DNA from: Bdellovibrio sp.
Lineage (GTDB): Bacteria > Bdellovibrionota > Bdellovibrionia > Bdellovibrionales > Bdellovibrionaceae
Assembly: GCA_014376435.1 (NCBI GenBank)
Contig: JACMRL010000010.1
Location: 1-64,000 of the forward strand
Length of the DNA: 64,000 nucleotides
Direction: 5' to 3'
Shown here: in pieces, positions 8,747-18,506 of the stretch
Position numbering within the stretch: position 1 is the first letter of the stretch
How the letters are laid out: every line of letters starts with the position of its first letter
Translations under genes and position numbers: made by a program
The notes under the pieces: model-generated
Databases searched by the model: none
Told to the model about the DNA's origin: nothing
The model's input: the letters and a program-made list of their open reading frames with translations, nothing else

Positions 8747-10155
8747 ACTTGGATCTGAATCTAAAAGTCACCTTCGTCATCGTCGCGCTATTAAGTTTTT
8801 CGAGTGCTCAAGCAATTACGTTGGATGAATACTTAAGCCTAGCGAAGCAAAAGAACCGTTTGTTCAGCTCTTACGATCTTGAGCAAGGGGCTTCAAATGA
8901 CAAACGTGAAGCGGGAGATTTGATTTTAACTCCAATTCTAACGGCGGGTTATTCAGTTACTTCCGATAAATCACTTCCTTCGACTTTGGGTTCAAAGCGC
9001 GTTGTGAATGATTATAATTTAGGAGTTTCGAAAAACTTTTCAACGGGTACAACATTAGGTTTATCAGCTAGGACCGATCAATTTCAAAATACCGGAATTA
9101 CTCCGCCTTTAGATCAATACGCGACGGGTTCATTAGGCGTTAGCTTCAGACAATCTTTGTGGAAAGATTTTTTTGGCGCAGGTACTCGATTAAGACACGA
9201 ACGTGAATCCGTCGTTAACAAATACGAAACCTTAAGCGTCGAGCTAAAAAAGCGTAATTTATTAATTGAAGCGGAATCAAGTTTTTGGGATTATGCCGTT
9301 TCATTAGAAAATTTAAATTTAAAAAAATCTAATTTTGAAAGGTCAAAAAAACTTTCAACTTGGACCAGTAACCGCGTTAGTAACGGTATTAGTGACCGCT
9401 CTGATTTGATGAGCATCCGTGCTTTGAACTCTACACGTGAATTGGAACTTTCGACCGCGGTTGATGATTTAAAAGTACAAGAACTGCGTATTCGTCAAAA
9501 TTTAGATTTAGCGGAAAATGAGCCGACTCCACCGATGACCACGGAACAGGTCGCGCAGCGCCCCTACTTTGCAGAGCTTTCGAACAAAAAAAATATTATT
9601 CGTATTGATTCGTACTTATCTAATTTAGATGCGGAAGCAAAAAAGTTTGTGGCTAAAGAAATCAGAGATGGGCTGCGTCCGGATTTAGCCTTCGTGGGAT
9701 CTTATAATACCTCATCCTATGACCGTGAATACGATGAGATGCAAAATAATCTGGCTAAACAAGATTACCCAAAAACTTTTATTGGTGTGAATTTTTCTTG
9801 GCAATTCGGAACGGATGCGAAGGCTTCTCAAATTGCGGCCGCAGATAAAACGGCCTTAGCTGCGCAGTTAAGTGCGGACCGTAATAAAATGATTGGTCGC
9901 GATGCTTGGCTTGAACACGTACGTCGCTTCGAAGTGGCACGCCAAAACGTAATGACCTTAGAAAAAATTGCGGAATTCCAGCGCGAGCGCGCGAAAGCAG
10001 AACAATATAAATTTTCTAAAGGCCGTACCGTTACTTTAAGTGTTGTAACGGCAGAGACCGATGCCGCGGTTGCGGAAGTGGTTTACATGAATGCGAAATC
10101 AAATTTAAGAAAATTAGAAGCTTCAACCCAGTTATTTATCTCAATCGAGGAATAG
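8743..10155 (+). CDS. TolC-family outer membrane efflux protein
   Basis: Signal peptide, OEP-like helical sequence; 4-bp overlap with TetR and 4 bp upstream of the RND gene. Confidence 0.85.
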   Translation: MNLDLNLKVTFVIVALLSFSSAQAITLDEYLSLAKQKNRLFSSYDLEQGASNDKREAGDLILTPILTAGYSVTSDKSLPSTLGSKRVVNDYNLGVSKNFSTGTTLGLSARTDQFQNTGITPPLDQYATGSLGVSFRQSLWKDFFGAGTRLRHERESVVNKYETLSVELKKRNLLIEAESSFWDYAVSLENLNLKKSNFERSKKLSTWTSNRVSNGISDRSDLMSIRALNSTRELELSTAVDDLKVQELRIRQNLDLAENEPTPPMTTEQVAQRPYFAELSNKKNIIRIDSYLSNLDAEAKKFVAKEIRDGLRPDLAFVGSYNTSSYDREYDEMQNNLAKQDYPKTFIGVNFSWQFGTDAKASQIAAADKTALAAQLSADRNKMIGRDAWLEHVRRFEVARQNVMTLEKIAEFQRERAKAEQYKFSKGRTVTLSVVTAETDAAVAEVVYMNAKSNLRKLEASTQLFISIEE

Positions 10156-10159
10156 ATTT

Positions 10160-13100
10160 ATGAATTTAGCTGAATTGGCCATTAAGCGCCCCATTTTTAT
10201 TACTTGTATTGTCTCGTTGATGATCATTTTAGGTATTGTTGCTTTAAAAAAAATGCCGGTGGATCAATTTCCGGATGTAACATTTCCGATTGTTTTTGTG
10301 GAAGTACTTTATCCGGGGGCTTCGCCCGTGGATATGGAGCGCCAAGTTTCTAAAGTGATCGAAGACGAATTATCAAGCCTGCCCGGTTTAGACACCTTAT
10401 CTTCAAATAATTTTGATTCGGTGGCTGCGATCATTGTGAGATTCAGATTAGGAACTGATATAAAAGAAGCCGAACAACAAGTTCGTAATCGCGTACAAAA
10501 TATTCGCAATAAATTACCTTTAGATATTAAACAGCCAACCACGCGTCGCTTTGATCCGGCCGATCAACCGATTGTCAGCATCGCCGTTAATTCTAAAATG
10601 AGTCCCGGAAAACTTTATGATGTGGTGAATGAAAGTGTGAAGCCTTTGTTTGAACGGATTCAAGATGTGGGGTTAATACGTATTATCGGCGGTCGTAAAA
10701 AAGAAATTCACGTTTTGGTTGATAAAAATAAACTACAAGATCGTCAAATTTCGATGTTGCAAGTTGCAAAAAAAATTGAAGATACGTCGAAAGATATTCC
10801 GTTAGGAAAAGTCGAAAACTCGAAAAATGAAGTTATTCTGCGCACGGTGGGAGAGTTCAGTAGTTTAGATCAATTACGCAACGTTGGGGTTAACTTCGTG
10901 GGCTCCGATCGTATCGTGAAGCTTTCCGAGATTGCGACCGTGACCGAAGGTTTGGCCGTGGCGCAACGTTACTCCACTATTAATGGCGAGAATGCTTTAT
11001 TCTTAGAAGTTTATAAGCAGTCCGGCGCGAACACTGTGTCCGTTGCCGATAATGTTAAAAAACAAGTAGCGTCAGTTAATGAAATTTTAAAAGCTAAAAA
11101 TATTGATGCGAACGTCTCGATGGTGCGAGACGGGTCGATACCAATTAGAATGAATGTCGATGACGTTAAAGAAAGTATTTTGATCGGTATATTGCTATGT
11201 ATCATCGTCGTTTTCTTTTTCTTAGGTTCGGTCCGCTCGACACTGATCACTGGTTTAGCTTTACCGAATTCATTATTAGGTGGATTTGTGATTATGTACG
11301 CGATGGGTTTTTCGATTAACATTATGACTTTATTAGCTTTATCTTTGGCGGTAGGTCTTCTGATCGATGATGCGATCGTGGTGCGAGAAAATATTTTCCG
11401 TCACCTAGAGATGGGTAAAGATCCAAAAACGGCGGCCCTTGACGGCACCAAAGAAGTGGCTTTAGCCGTGGTGGCAACAACATTAGTAGTCATTGCCGTA
11501 TTCGGTCCGATCGCTTTTGTACCGGGTATTGTGGGACAGTTTTTTCGCCAATTTGGTTTAACGGTTGTATTTACGATGCTTATTTCAATGTTTGATGCTT
11601 TCACGATGGCACCCATGATGTCAGCCTATTTAGCAACGAGCTCTGAGCACGTTAAAGGTACCGGTCCGATCGGCCGGATGCTTGCCGCATTCGATCGTTT
11701 TCAAACAAAATTGGAAGATACTTACGAGCGCGCATTACATTGGACGGTGGGTCGCCGTAAAACGGTTCTGGGCGCGGCTCTCGCTATTTTTATCGGTTCA
11801 TTATATTTAGGTAAATTTATTCCGAAAACATTTCTACCGGCGAATGACATCGGTGAGTTCGCGGTGGGCATTGAAATGCCCGTGGGAACTTCGCTAGAAG
11901 GAACATTTAATTTTTCAAAAGAAGTTGAGAAATCCATTCACGAAGTAAAAGAAGTGGGTTTTGTTTCCCTTACCGTAGGTTCGAATCAGTATGAATCGAA
12001 TAAATCAACGTTCTACATCAAACTCGTTCCAAGCAAAGATCGTAAAAAAAATACGACGCAGATGAAAGCCATCGTACGTGAAAAGTTAAGTAACTTTAAT
12101 AAAGATGCATTGATTGCCGTCGGCGATATTGACATTTCGGGTGGTGGGCAAAAGCCACTGAATCTTTACTTAGTGGGTGATAACCTAGATGAACTTGCAA
12201 CTTTTGTATTAAAACTACAAGAGCGAATCAAAAAAGTGAAAGGCTTAACGGACGTGGATACAAATTTTCGCGCGGGTAAACCTGAATACCAAGTCATCTT
12301 TGACCGTGCAAAGTCGGAAGCTTTGGGTATTTCGACGACATTAGCCGGAACTGAATTACGTTACCGCAATGAAGGAGCCACGCCCGCCGTTTACCGAGAG
12401 AATGGAATTGAATATGACGTGCGGGTGAAGTTTCCGGATGATAAAAAAGATTTACGCGAAAACTTTAATACAACTTTTATACCGAATCAGAATTATAACA
12501 TGATTCCTTTAAGTCGCGTAGCGACAGCGCAAGAGACGAAGGGTTACTCGCAAATTAATCGTCAAAATAAAGGGCGCTTTATTGCGATCACGGCCAATTT
12601 AGGACCCAATGGGCAATTAGGCGATGCTTCAGCGGAAATCGAACAAATCTTAGCGGCCGAATTAAAACCACCCCTGGGAATCACGTATAAATTCGAAGGA
12701 CAGGCGCAAGATTTTAAAGATCTCATTACAAATATGTCGATTGCTTTGGGTTTAGGAATTTTATTTATTTACTTGGTATTAGCATCATTGTACGAAAGTT
12801 TTGTAACTCCGTTTACGATCTTACTTGCGTTACCATTAGCAATTTCGGGTGCGTTCATTGGTTTATTTGTTTTTAATAAATCGATCGATATCTTCTCGAT
12901 CATTGGCTTGATTTTACTAATGGGAGTGGTCGCAAAAAATTCGATCTTACTGGTAGATTATACGACTCATCTGCTGAAAGAAGGCTTAGGTGTCAATGAG
13001 GCTTTAATTAAAGCTTGTCGTACGCGTTTACGTCCGATTTTGATGACCTCGTTAGCCTTGATCGCCGGCACACTACCCATCGCGATTGGTTTAACGGAGC

Positions 13101-13282
13101 TCGGCGCCCAGCGGCAGTCAATGGGGGTCGCAATCATCGGAGGAGTTACAAGTTCTACTTTTTTAACATTATTAGTGGTGCCGGCTGCCTTCGGTTACGT
13201 AGAATCGTTTCGTGTTTGGTCAGGCAATAAGCTTTCGAAACTGCGCGGTGAAAATGCCTCAGCCGTAAAGGCCGCGCATTAA
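10160..13282 (+). CDS. RND-family efflux transporter, inner-membrane subunit (AcrB-like)
   Basis: MNLAELAIKRPIFITCIVSLMIILGIVALKKMPVDQFPDVTFP; LAVGLLIDDAIVVRENIFRH; 1040 aa. Confidence 0.95.
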   Translation: MNLAELAIKRPIFITCIVSLMIILGIVALKKMPVDQFPDVTFPIVFVEVLYPGASPVDMERQVSKVIEDELSSLPGLDTLSSNNFDSVAAIIVRFRLGTDIKEAEQQVRNRVQNIRNKLPLDIKQPTTRRFDPADQPIVSIAVNSKMSPGKLYDVVNESVKPLFERIQDVGLIRIIGGRKKEIHVLVDKNKLQDRQISMLQVAKKIEDTSKDIPLGKVENSKNEVILRTVGEFSSLDQLRNVGVNFVGSDRIVKLSEIATVTEGLAVAQRYSTINGENALFLEVYKQSGANTVSVADNVKKQVASVNEILKAKNIDANVSMVRDGSIPIRMNVDDVKESILIGILLCIIVVFFFLGSVRSTLITGLALPNSLLGGFVIMYAMGFSINIMTLLALSLAVGLLIDDAIVVRENIFRHLEMGKDPKTAALDGTKEVALAVVATTLVVIAVFGPIAFVPGIVGQFFRQFGLTVVFTMLISMFDAFTMAPMMSAYLATSSEHVKGTGPIGRMLAAFDRFQTKLEDTYERALHWTVGRRKTVLGAALAIFIGSLYLGKFIPKTFLPANDIGEFAVGIEMPVGTSLEGTFNFSKEVEKSIHEVKEVGFVSLTVGSNQYESNKSTFYIKLVPSKDRKKNTTQMKAIVREKLSNFNKDALIAVGDIDISGGGQKPLNLYLVGDNLDELATFVLKLQERIKKVKGLTDVDTNFRAGKPEYQVIFDRAKSEALGISTTLAGTELRYRNEGATPAVYRENGIEYDVRVKFPDDKKDLRENFNTTFIPNQNYNMIPLSRVATAQETKGYSQINRQNKGRFIAITANLGPNGQLGDASAEIEQILAAELKPPLGITYKFEGQAQDFKDLITNMSIALGLGILFIYLVLASLYESFVTPFTILLALPLAISGAFIGLFVFNKSIDIFSIIGLILLMGVVAKNSILLVDYTTHLLKEGLGVNEALIKACRTRLRPILMTSLALIAGTLPIAIGLTELGAQRQSMGVAIIGGVTSSTFLTLLVVPAAFGYVESFRVWSGNKLSKLRGENASAVKAAH

Positions 13283-14644
13283 TCGGATCGATTGGAGTTT
13301 ATGATTAAATAAACTCCAATCATCGTTTTCAGCAATCGATTTCCAGATCGTTTCAATTTCGTCGATCAGCAAAGTCGTGGGTGCAGGTTGTTTAAAATAC
13401 GCATGATCCGCGATTTTTTTGTCGGCCACTTCGAACTCGTGCAATTTTTCCACTAAGTTTTTAAAAACATCGCCGTAAACTTCATAGTTTTTTCTTAAAT
13501 CAGCCTGATCTAAAACTTTGAGTGAATTGAAATCAAAGAATGTTTTTTCGAAGGGAAGTTTTTTTTCTTCCATCAATTTAAAAAATAAACTGATTAATTC
13601 TGAAGTTTTTTCTTGGTTATTTTTTTTTAAGTTCAAACGTTTAATAAAATAGGAATGTACGCTTTCATTAAAAGTATCGGGAAAGCTCGCTAAAATTTCT
13701 TCTGTAGGTAGTTCGGGGTGGGCGACTTTCAATGCATCAGCCAACTGATGCAAGTTCCATAAAAAAGCCGCAGGCTGGCGGCCGAAAGAATATAAACCTT
13801 GTTCATCAAAGTAGGCGGCGGTGAATAGGGGATCGTAGTTTGGAATAAAGCGGTACGGGCCATAGTCGAAAAGCTCTCCTGAGATATTGATATTGTCGGT
13901 ATTTAATACTCCATGAACAAAGCCGCCCATCATCACTTGCGCCACTAACTTTGCATTGGCATGAACGACGAGTTGTAGAAAGCGCGACGCGACTAAAAGT
14001 TCATTCTTCGTATCGATTTTTTTTTCTTCATCAGAATAATAGTAGCGCATGCAGTACAAGGTTAACTTTTTAATATTTTCGATTTGTTTAAAATAAGCTA
14101 ACCGCTGAAAAGTGCCGATGCGAATATGGCCCAAAGTAAAGCGCGTTAGTACCGCCGAGCGGGTGGGGCTGGGCTCATCTCCGCGAATTAATTTTTCGCC
14201 CGTTTCGTAGAAACAGACGGTCTTCGAAGTTTTTACTCCCAGTGATTCTAGCATTTCAGTAGCCAAAGCTTCGCGCATCGCGCCTTTTAACGTTAAGCGT
14301 CCATCACCACGGCGTGAGTAAGGGGTGGTACCCGAACCTTTGGTTCCTAAATCATGCCACTGATTTTGCATTTTAATTTGTGCGTATAAAAATCCACGGC
14401 CATCGCCTAATTCTGGATTGTAGTGTTGAAATTGATGGCCGTGATAGCGAAGTGCTAAAGGGCTCGGCAGATTATTAGCCAAAGGCTCAAAATCCCAAAG
14501 GCGATCTTTATCTATTTCTAAATTGAGCGAATCATTCCAATAGCGAAGCTGCTTTTTTGGAAAACTTGCGGGCTGAACCGGATCGTAGAACTCGGGGCCT
14601 AGCTGTAAAATAGGAGGATCGTCTTGTTGCCGCATCTTTAACAA
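13259..14644 (-). CDS. selO: Protein adenylyltransferase SelO (YdiU/UPF0061)
   Basis: LALRYHGHQFQHYNPELGDGRG, LGTKGSGTTPYSRRGDGRLTLKGAMREALATE, NTDNINISGELFDYGPYRFI motifs. Confidence 0.93.
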   Translation of the reverse strand: MLKMRQQDDPPILQLGPEFYDPVQPASFPKKQLRYWNDSLNLEIDKDRLWDFEPLANNLPSPLALRYHGHQFQHYNPELGDGRGFLYAQIKMQNQWHDLGTKGSGTTPYSRRGDGRLTLKGAMREALATEMLESLGVKTSKTVCFYETGEKLIRGDEPSPTRSAVLTRFTLGHIRIGTFQRLAYFKQIENIKKLTLYCMRYYYSDEEKKIDTKNELLVASRFLQLVVHANAKLVAQVMMGGFVHGVLNTDNINISGELFDYGPYRFIPNYDPLFTAAYFDEQGLYSFGRQPAAFLWNLHQLADALKVAHPELPTEEILASFPDTFNESVHSYFIKRLNLKKNNQEKTSELISLFFKLMEEKKLPFEKTFFDFNSLKVLDQADLRKNYEVYGDVFKNLVEKLHEFEVADKKIADHAYFKQPAPTTLLIDEIETIWKSIAENDDWSLFNHKLQSIRLMRGLYG

Positions 14645-14687
14645 GATCTCTAATTCTACGACTTAATGCAAAGTTAATAAAAGCTTA

Positions 14688-14715
14688 TTGAAAACTAAAT
14701 GAAAACCTCTATACT
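14688..14715 (+). promoter_or_regulatory. Sigma70-like promoter for HiPIP gene
   Basis: TTGAAA (14688-14693), 16-bp spacer, TATACT (14710-14715). Confidence 0.55.
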
Positions 14716-14743
14716 GTAGTCCATTAATTAAAAGGAGTTTACC

Positions 14744-15127
14744 ATGAATCGTCGTACATTTTTCCAAAGTTTAATTTTAGGCGTTGGCGCCTTGACCGTA
14801 ATTCCATCTTTAGTAAAGGCCGAAGAGCGCCGACGTGGCGGCGGAGCAAGCGCAGCCGCTTCGCCTAAATTAGTCGATCCAAAAGATGCTCAGGCAAAAG
14901 CCGTTAACTACGTTCACGACAAAAAAGACATCAAAGATAAGGCGCTTCAGACGGAACGCGGTGGCGTGAAGTATAATGATCAGCATTGCAAAAACTGTGC
15001 GTTCTACACGTCCGCAAAAGAAGCGAACGTGGAAGGTAAAAAAGCGGCTCCATGTCAAATGCCGTTTGCAGCCGGTAGAGTGGTCGCGGCTGAAGGCTGG
15101 TGTACAACTTGGGCTAAAAAAGCATAA
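14744..15127 (+). CDS. High-potential iron-sulfur protein (HiPIP), Tat-exported
   Basis: MNRRTFFQSL Tat-like signal; CKNCAFYT...PCQMPF...GWCTTW four-Cys HiPIP pattern. Confidence 0.88.
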   Translation: MNRRTFFQSLILGVGALTVIPSLVKAEERRRGGGASAAASPKLVDPKDAQAKAVNYVHDKKDIKDKALQTERGGVKYNDQHCKNCAFYTSAKEANVEGKKAAPCQMPFAAGRVVAAEGWCTTWAKKA

Positions 15128-15148
15128 GCAGTTTTATTTTGAAAACTT

Positions 15149-15182
15149 AAAAGGAGATTGCCAAAGGCTATCTCCTTTTTTT
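15149..15182 (+). terminator. Rho-independent terminator after HiPIP
   Basis: AAAGGAGAT-tgccaaaggct-ATCTCCTTTTTTT. Confidence 0.8.
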
Positions 15183-15205
15183 ATGCGCTTAACTTAAAAT
15201 TTAAA

Positions 15206-16879
15206 CTAGTTCGCGACCGGTGCATCACGAAGTGCGCGGCGCAGAACCTTTCCCACATTCGTTTTTGGTATTTCAGTTCTAAATTCAACGTGCTTCGGTA
15301 CTTTGTAATTTGTTAAAGATTGCTTCGCGAAATCAATCAGTTCTTTTTCCGTTAAGCTTTGATCTTTTTTAACCACGACAATCTTAACTACTTCACCCGA
15401 ATGCGCATCAGCTACTCCGATGGCGGCGACCTCTAAAACTTTTGGATGTTTCGCGATGACATCTTCAATTTCGTTCGGGTAGACGTTAAACCCAGAAACT
15501 AAGATCATATCTTTTTTACGATCAACAATTTTAGCAAAACCATCTTGATCAAAAACACCGATATCACCGGTTAGTAACCAGCCATCTTTCATGACTTTAG
15601 CCGTTTCATCAGGGCGGTTGTAATAACCTTGCATGACTTGGGGTCCCTTCACACAAATCTCGCCTGGTTTTCCGGTCCAAGTGACGTCGTTTCCGTCGTC
15701 ATCGATTAATTTAACTTCCGTATCTGGCAAGGGAAGACCGATGCTTCCGACGCGGTCGGTGCCGTCGACTGGATTACAACACGCCACGGGTGAAGTTTCC
15801 GTTAAGCCGTATCCTTCAATCACGTTCGTTCCGGTCGCTTTTAACCAGTTATCTTTCACGGCCTTTTGTAAAGCCATCGCGCCCGCTACGCAAATTTTCG
15901 TGTGCGAGAAATCAACGGTTTTAATATCGGGATGATTTGCTAGAGCATTAAACAAAGTATTTACGCCCGTCACAATCGTAAATTTGTATTTTTTCATCGT
16001 TTTGATAAATGCAGAAATATCACGAGGATTTGTAATCAATACGTTCTGTGTTCCGTAGCGCATCAAAGCCAAGCTGCAAACCGTTAATGAGAAAATATGA
16101 TACATCGGTAATGGAGTGATCGCTAATTCTTGTCCGGCCACAAGCTTTGGTTTCATCCAAGCACAAATCTGTAACATATTAGCGATAATATTATGGTGCG
16201 TAAGCACCGCGCCTTTTGAAACACCGGTCGTGCCGCCCGTATACTGCAAAAACGCGATATCATCGCGAACGATCTTTGGTTGAACATAAGTTTTAGTAGA
16301 ACCCATTTTTAAAGCGTCAGCCCAAGGGGTGTATTTTAAATGATCATAGGCTGGAACCATTTTTTTAATTTTCTTTAAAACGAAATTAATTAAATGTTTT
16401 TTGACGAATGGTAATTGATCGCCAACTTCAGTGACAATGACGTGTTTAATTTCAGTTTCGCCGATCACTTGTTCCAGTAAATGGGCAAATTGCGCTAAAA
16501 TCACGATTGCCTTCACGCCTGAATCTTTGAACTGATGTTTCATTTCAGGAGCGGTATACAGTGGATTCGTATTAACGATAATCAGGCCCGCGCGGAATGC
16601 GCCAAATAAAACGATCGGAAATTGTAAAATATTTGGTAATTGAATTGCGATGCGGTCGCCTTTTTTGAGGCCCAAAGTATTTTGAAAGTAAGAAGCCATT
16701 TGGCCCGATAAAATATCTAGTTCGTGATAACTTAAATCAGTATCAAAATTACTGAAGGCGGTGTGATTACGATACTTACGGATCGCCTCATCGCTAACCT
16801 CGAGAATATTTGCATATTCGTTATAATCGATCGTTTGTGGGACAGCTTTCGGATAGTGTTTTTTCCATTTATTTTCCAT
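15206..16879 (-). CDS. fadD: Long-chain fatty acid--CoA ligase
   Basis: YTGGTTGVSKGAVLTHHN AMP-binding motif; VIEGYGLTETSPV; DRKKDMILVSGFNVYPNEIE. Confidence 0.93.
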   Translation of the reverse strand: MENKWKKHYPKAVPQTIDYNEYANILEVSDEAIRKYRNHTAFSNFDTDLSYHELDILSGQMASYFQNTLGLKKGDRIAIQLPNILQFPIVLFGAFRAGLIIVNTNPLYTAPEMKHQFKDSGVKAIVILAQFAHLLEQVIGETEIKHVIVTEVGDQLPFVKKHLINFVLKKIKKMVPAYDHLKYTPWADALKMGSTKTYVQPKIVRDDIAFLQYTGGTTGVSKGAVLTHHNIIANMLQICAWMKPKLVAGQELAITPLPMYHIFSLTVCSLALMRYGTQNVLITNPRDISAFIKTMKKYKFTIVTGVNTLFNALANHPDIKTVDFSHTKICVAGAMALQKAVKDNWLKATGTNVIEGYGLTETSPVACCNPVDGTDRVGSIGLPLPDTEVKLIDDDGNDVTWTGKPGEICVKGPQVMQGYYNRPDETAKVMKDGWLLTGDIGVFDQDGFAKIVDRKKDMILVSGFNVYPNEIEDVIAKHPKVLEVAAIGVADAHSGEVVKIVVVKKDQSLTEKELIDFAKQSLTNYKVPKHVEFRTEIPKTNVGKVLRRALRDAPVAN

Positions 16880-16938
16880 ATGAATAGCGTGAACTATTTC
16901 TTGCTAAATGAGAAGCAGAAATACCATACTAAGAAAGT

Positions 16939-18060
16939 ATGAAATTGTGTACCCAACTCTATTCAGCCGCTTTTGTTCTTTTTTTGACAAGTTGTTTCCC
17001 AAAAGAGAACAAAGTTGTGCAAGAAATCAAGCCAAACACTGTAATTGAAAACGTAATGATCGGTAAACCTGCTTCGGAAACTTCAAAAGTAGTTGCGTAT
17101 CTGACAAAAGAACAGCGCGAAGCTATTTATTTTGCCGCAAGCTTAGAGCGTGAAGCCTTAAAGTTAATTACTAAAAATAATTTCTACGATAAAGGAACAT
17201 TGTTTTCTGTGCTGAGTTATATTGTAGAAAGCGATGCAGGAAATAAAAAAATGTTTCCCGCAAATATGGATTGTTCACGTTTTCGAATCGAAAAAAAGAA
17301 TGCAGAATTATTTATTTATAAAACTTGTCAAAAGCCAGAAACTTTAGTTTTGAAAATTAAACAACAACTTGACGGCGCCGAACTGCAAGTTGAATTTATC
17401 GCCAGCGAATGGCCTTCCGTTTTAGGAACTTCGGTGGCTTTAACTAATTCAGACATCACTTGCCAATTACTGATTCGTGAAAAGCGTTTGCAATCCATGA
17501 ATTGTCAAAGTTGGTCGTATCTGGTTTCAGAAAATAATTTATCAGCCACGGAAATTAAGTTAAAAATATTTGCGTTTGAACGAAAAAATTCACTGCAGTT
17601 TCAGCTGAAAGGTGGTTTTTTTAAAGATCTAGTTGAAAATAAAAAAATTGCGATCATGATACCGATCGAAGGCCAAATTAAAGTCATCGGAAAAGAAATC
17701 GAAGTGATCGACGATTTTGCCGAAAAACCAAAAGTAGAATTAAAAGACGAACCCAAGAAATTAAAACCCTTCATCATAGGAGGCCCCGATGGCCAAAAAG
17801 AAAACAGTCAAGAAATCCGTAACCGCGAAGAAGCCAGCAAAGAAAGCGCTAAAGAAAAGCGCGAAAAAAACGACGAAGAAGGCCGCGCGCATTACCAAAA
17901 CGAAAGTCGCGAAGAAATCGAACGTAAACAAAACGAACAAAAAGCCGCCGAGCAAAAAATCCACGACGAAGAAATCCGTCAAAGTATCCAAAGCGACGAA
18001 ACAAACGGCGGTGTCCCCAAAAGCGACGGCGTTCCTGAAACCAAGAATCGAAGTCGGTAA
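16939..18060 (+). CDS. Putative lipoprotein, unknown function; C-terminal ~90 codons overlap the next CDS
   Basis: Lipobox LTSC; continuous ORF. The C-terminal charged low-complexity part lies in the overlap. Confidence 0.7.
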   Translation: MKLCTQLYSAAFVLFLTSCFPKENKVVQEIKPNTVIENVMIGKPASETSKVVAYLTKEQREAIYFAASLEREALKLITKNNFYDKGTLFSVLSYIVESDAGNKKMFPANMDCSRFRIEKKNAELFIYKTCQKPETLVLKIKQQLDGAELQVEFIASEWPSVLGTSVALTNSDITCQLLIREKRLQSMNCQSWSYLVSENNLSATEIKLKIFAFERKNSLQFQLKGGFFKDLVENKKIAIMIPIEGQIKVIGKEIEVIDDFAEKPKVELKDEPKKLKPFIIGGPDGQKENSQEIRNREEASKESAKEKREKNDEEGRAHYQNESREEIERKQNEQKAAEQKIHDEEIRQSIQSDETNGGVPKSDGVPETKNRSR

Positions 18061-18505
18061 CCTAGTTCCCGATTTTACGCTTAAAAGCTCATCGGGTAAA
18101 GATGTCACTTTATCAGAGTTAGAAGGGCAAAAAGTGATTCTTTATTTTTACCCTAAGGATGATACTCCGGGATGTACGCTTGAAGGCCAAGAATTTAACA
18201 AACACTTAAAAGAGTTTGCCGCGGCAAATACGAAAGTCTTCGGTGTTTCACGTGATTCAGTTGCTTCGCACTGTAAATTTATTGATAAGTATGGATACCA
18301 ATTCGAATTATTGAGTGATTCAGAAGAAATGCTTTGCCAATTATTCGACGTGATTAAAGAAAAAAATATGTACGGAAAAACAGTGATGGGCCTCGAGCGT
18401 AGTACATTTGTGATCAATGAAAATGGTAGCCTGATTGGTGAATTCAGAAAAATCAAAGCTGAAGGTCATGCTGAACAAATGTTGCAATTCGTAAAAAGTA
18501 ATTAA
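17789..18505 (+). CDS. Peroxiredoxin (Bcp/PrxQ family) with Lys-rich histone-H1-like N-terminal extension
   Basis: Core: GNLVPDFTLKSSSGKDVTLSELEGQKVILYFYPKDDTPGCTLEGQEF. AGGAGG SD at 17778-17783 precedes the ATG at 17789. Tail MAKKKTVKKSVTAKKPAKKALKKSAKK... Confidence 0.9.
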   Translation: MAKKKTVKKSVTAKKPAKKALKKSAKKTTKKAARITKTKVAKKSNVNKTNKKPPSKKSTTKKSVKVSKATKQTAVSPKATAFLKPRIEVGNLVPDFTLKSSSGKDVTLSELEGQKVILYFYPKDDTPGCTLEGQEFNKHLKEFAAANTKVFGVSRDSVASHCKFIDKYGYQFELLSDSEEMLCQLFDVIKEKNMYGKTVMGLERSTFVINENGSLIGEFRKIKAEGHAEQMLQFVKSN

Positions 18506-18506
18506 T

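Noticed and set aside
13259-13261. SelO TGA stop considered as a selenocysteine codon
   Set aside because: Read-through gives G-I-F-T..., not a Cys-x-Sec/Ser-Ser tail, and it runs back into the RND gene.
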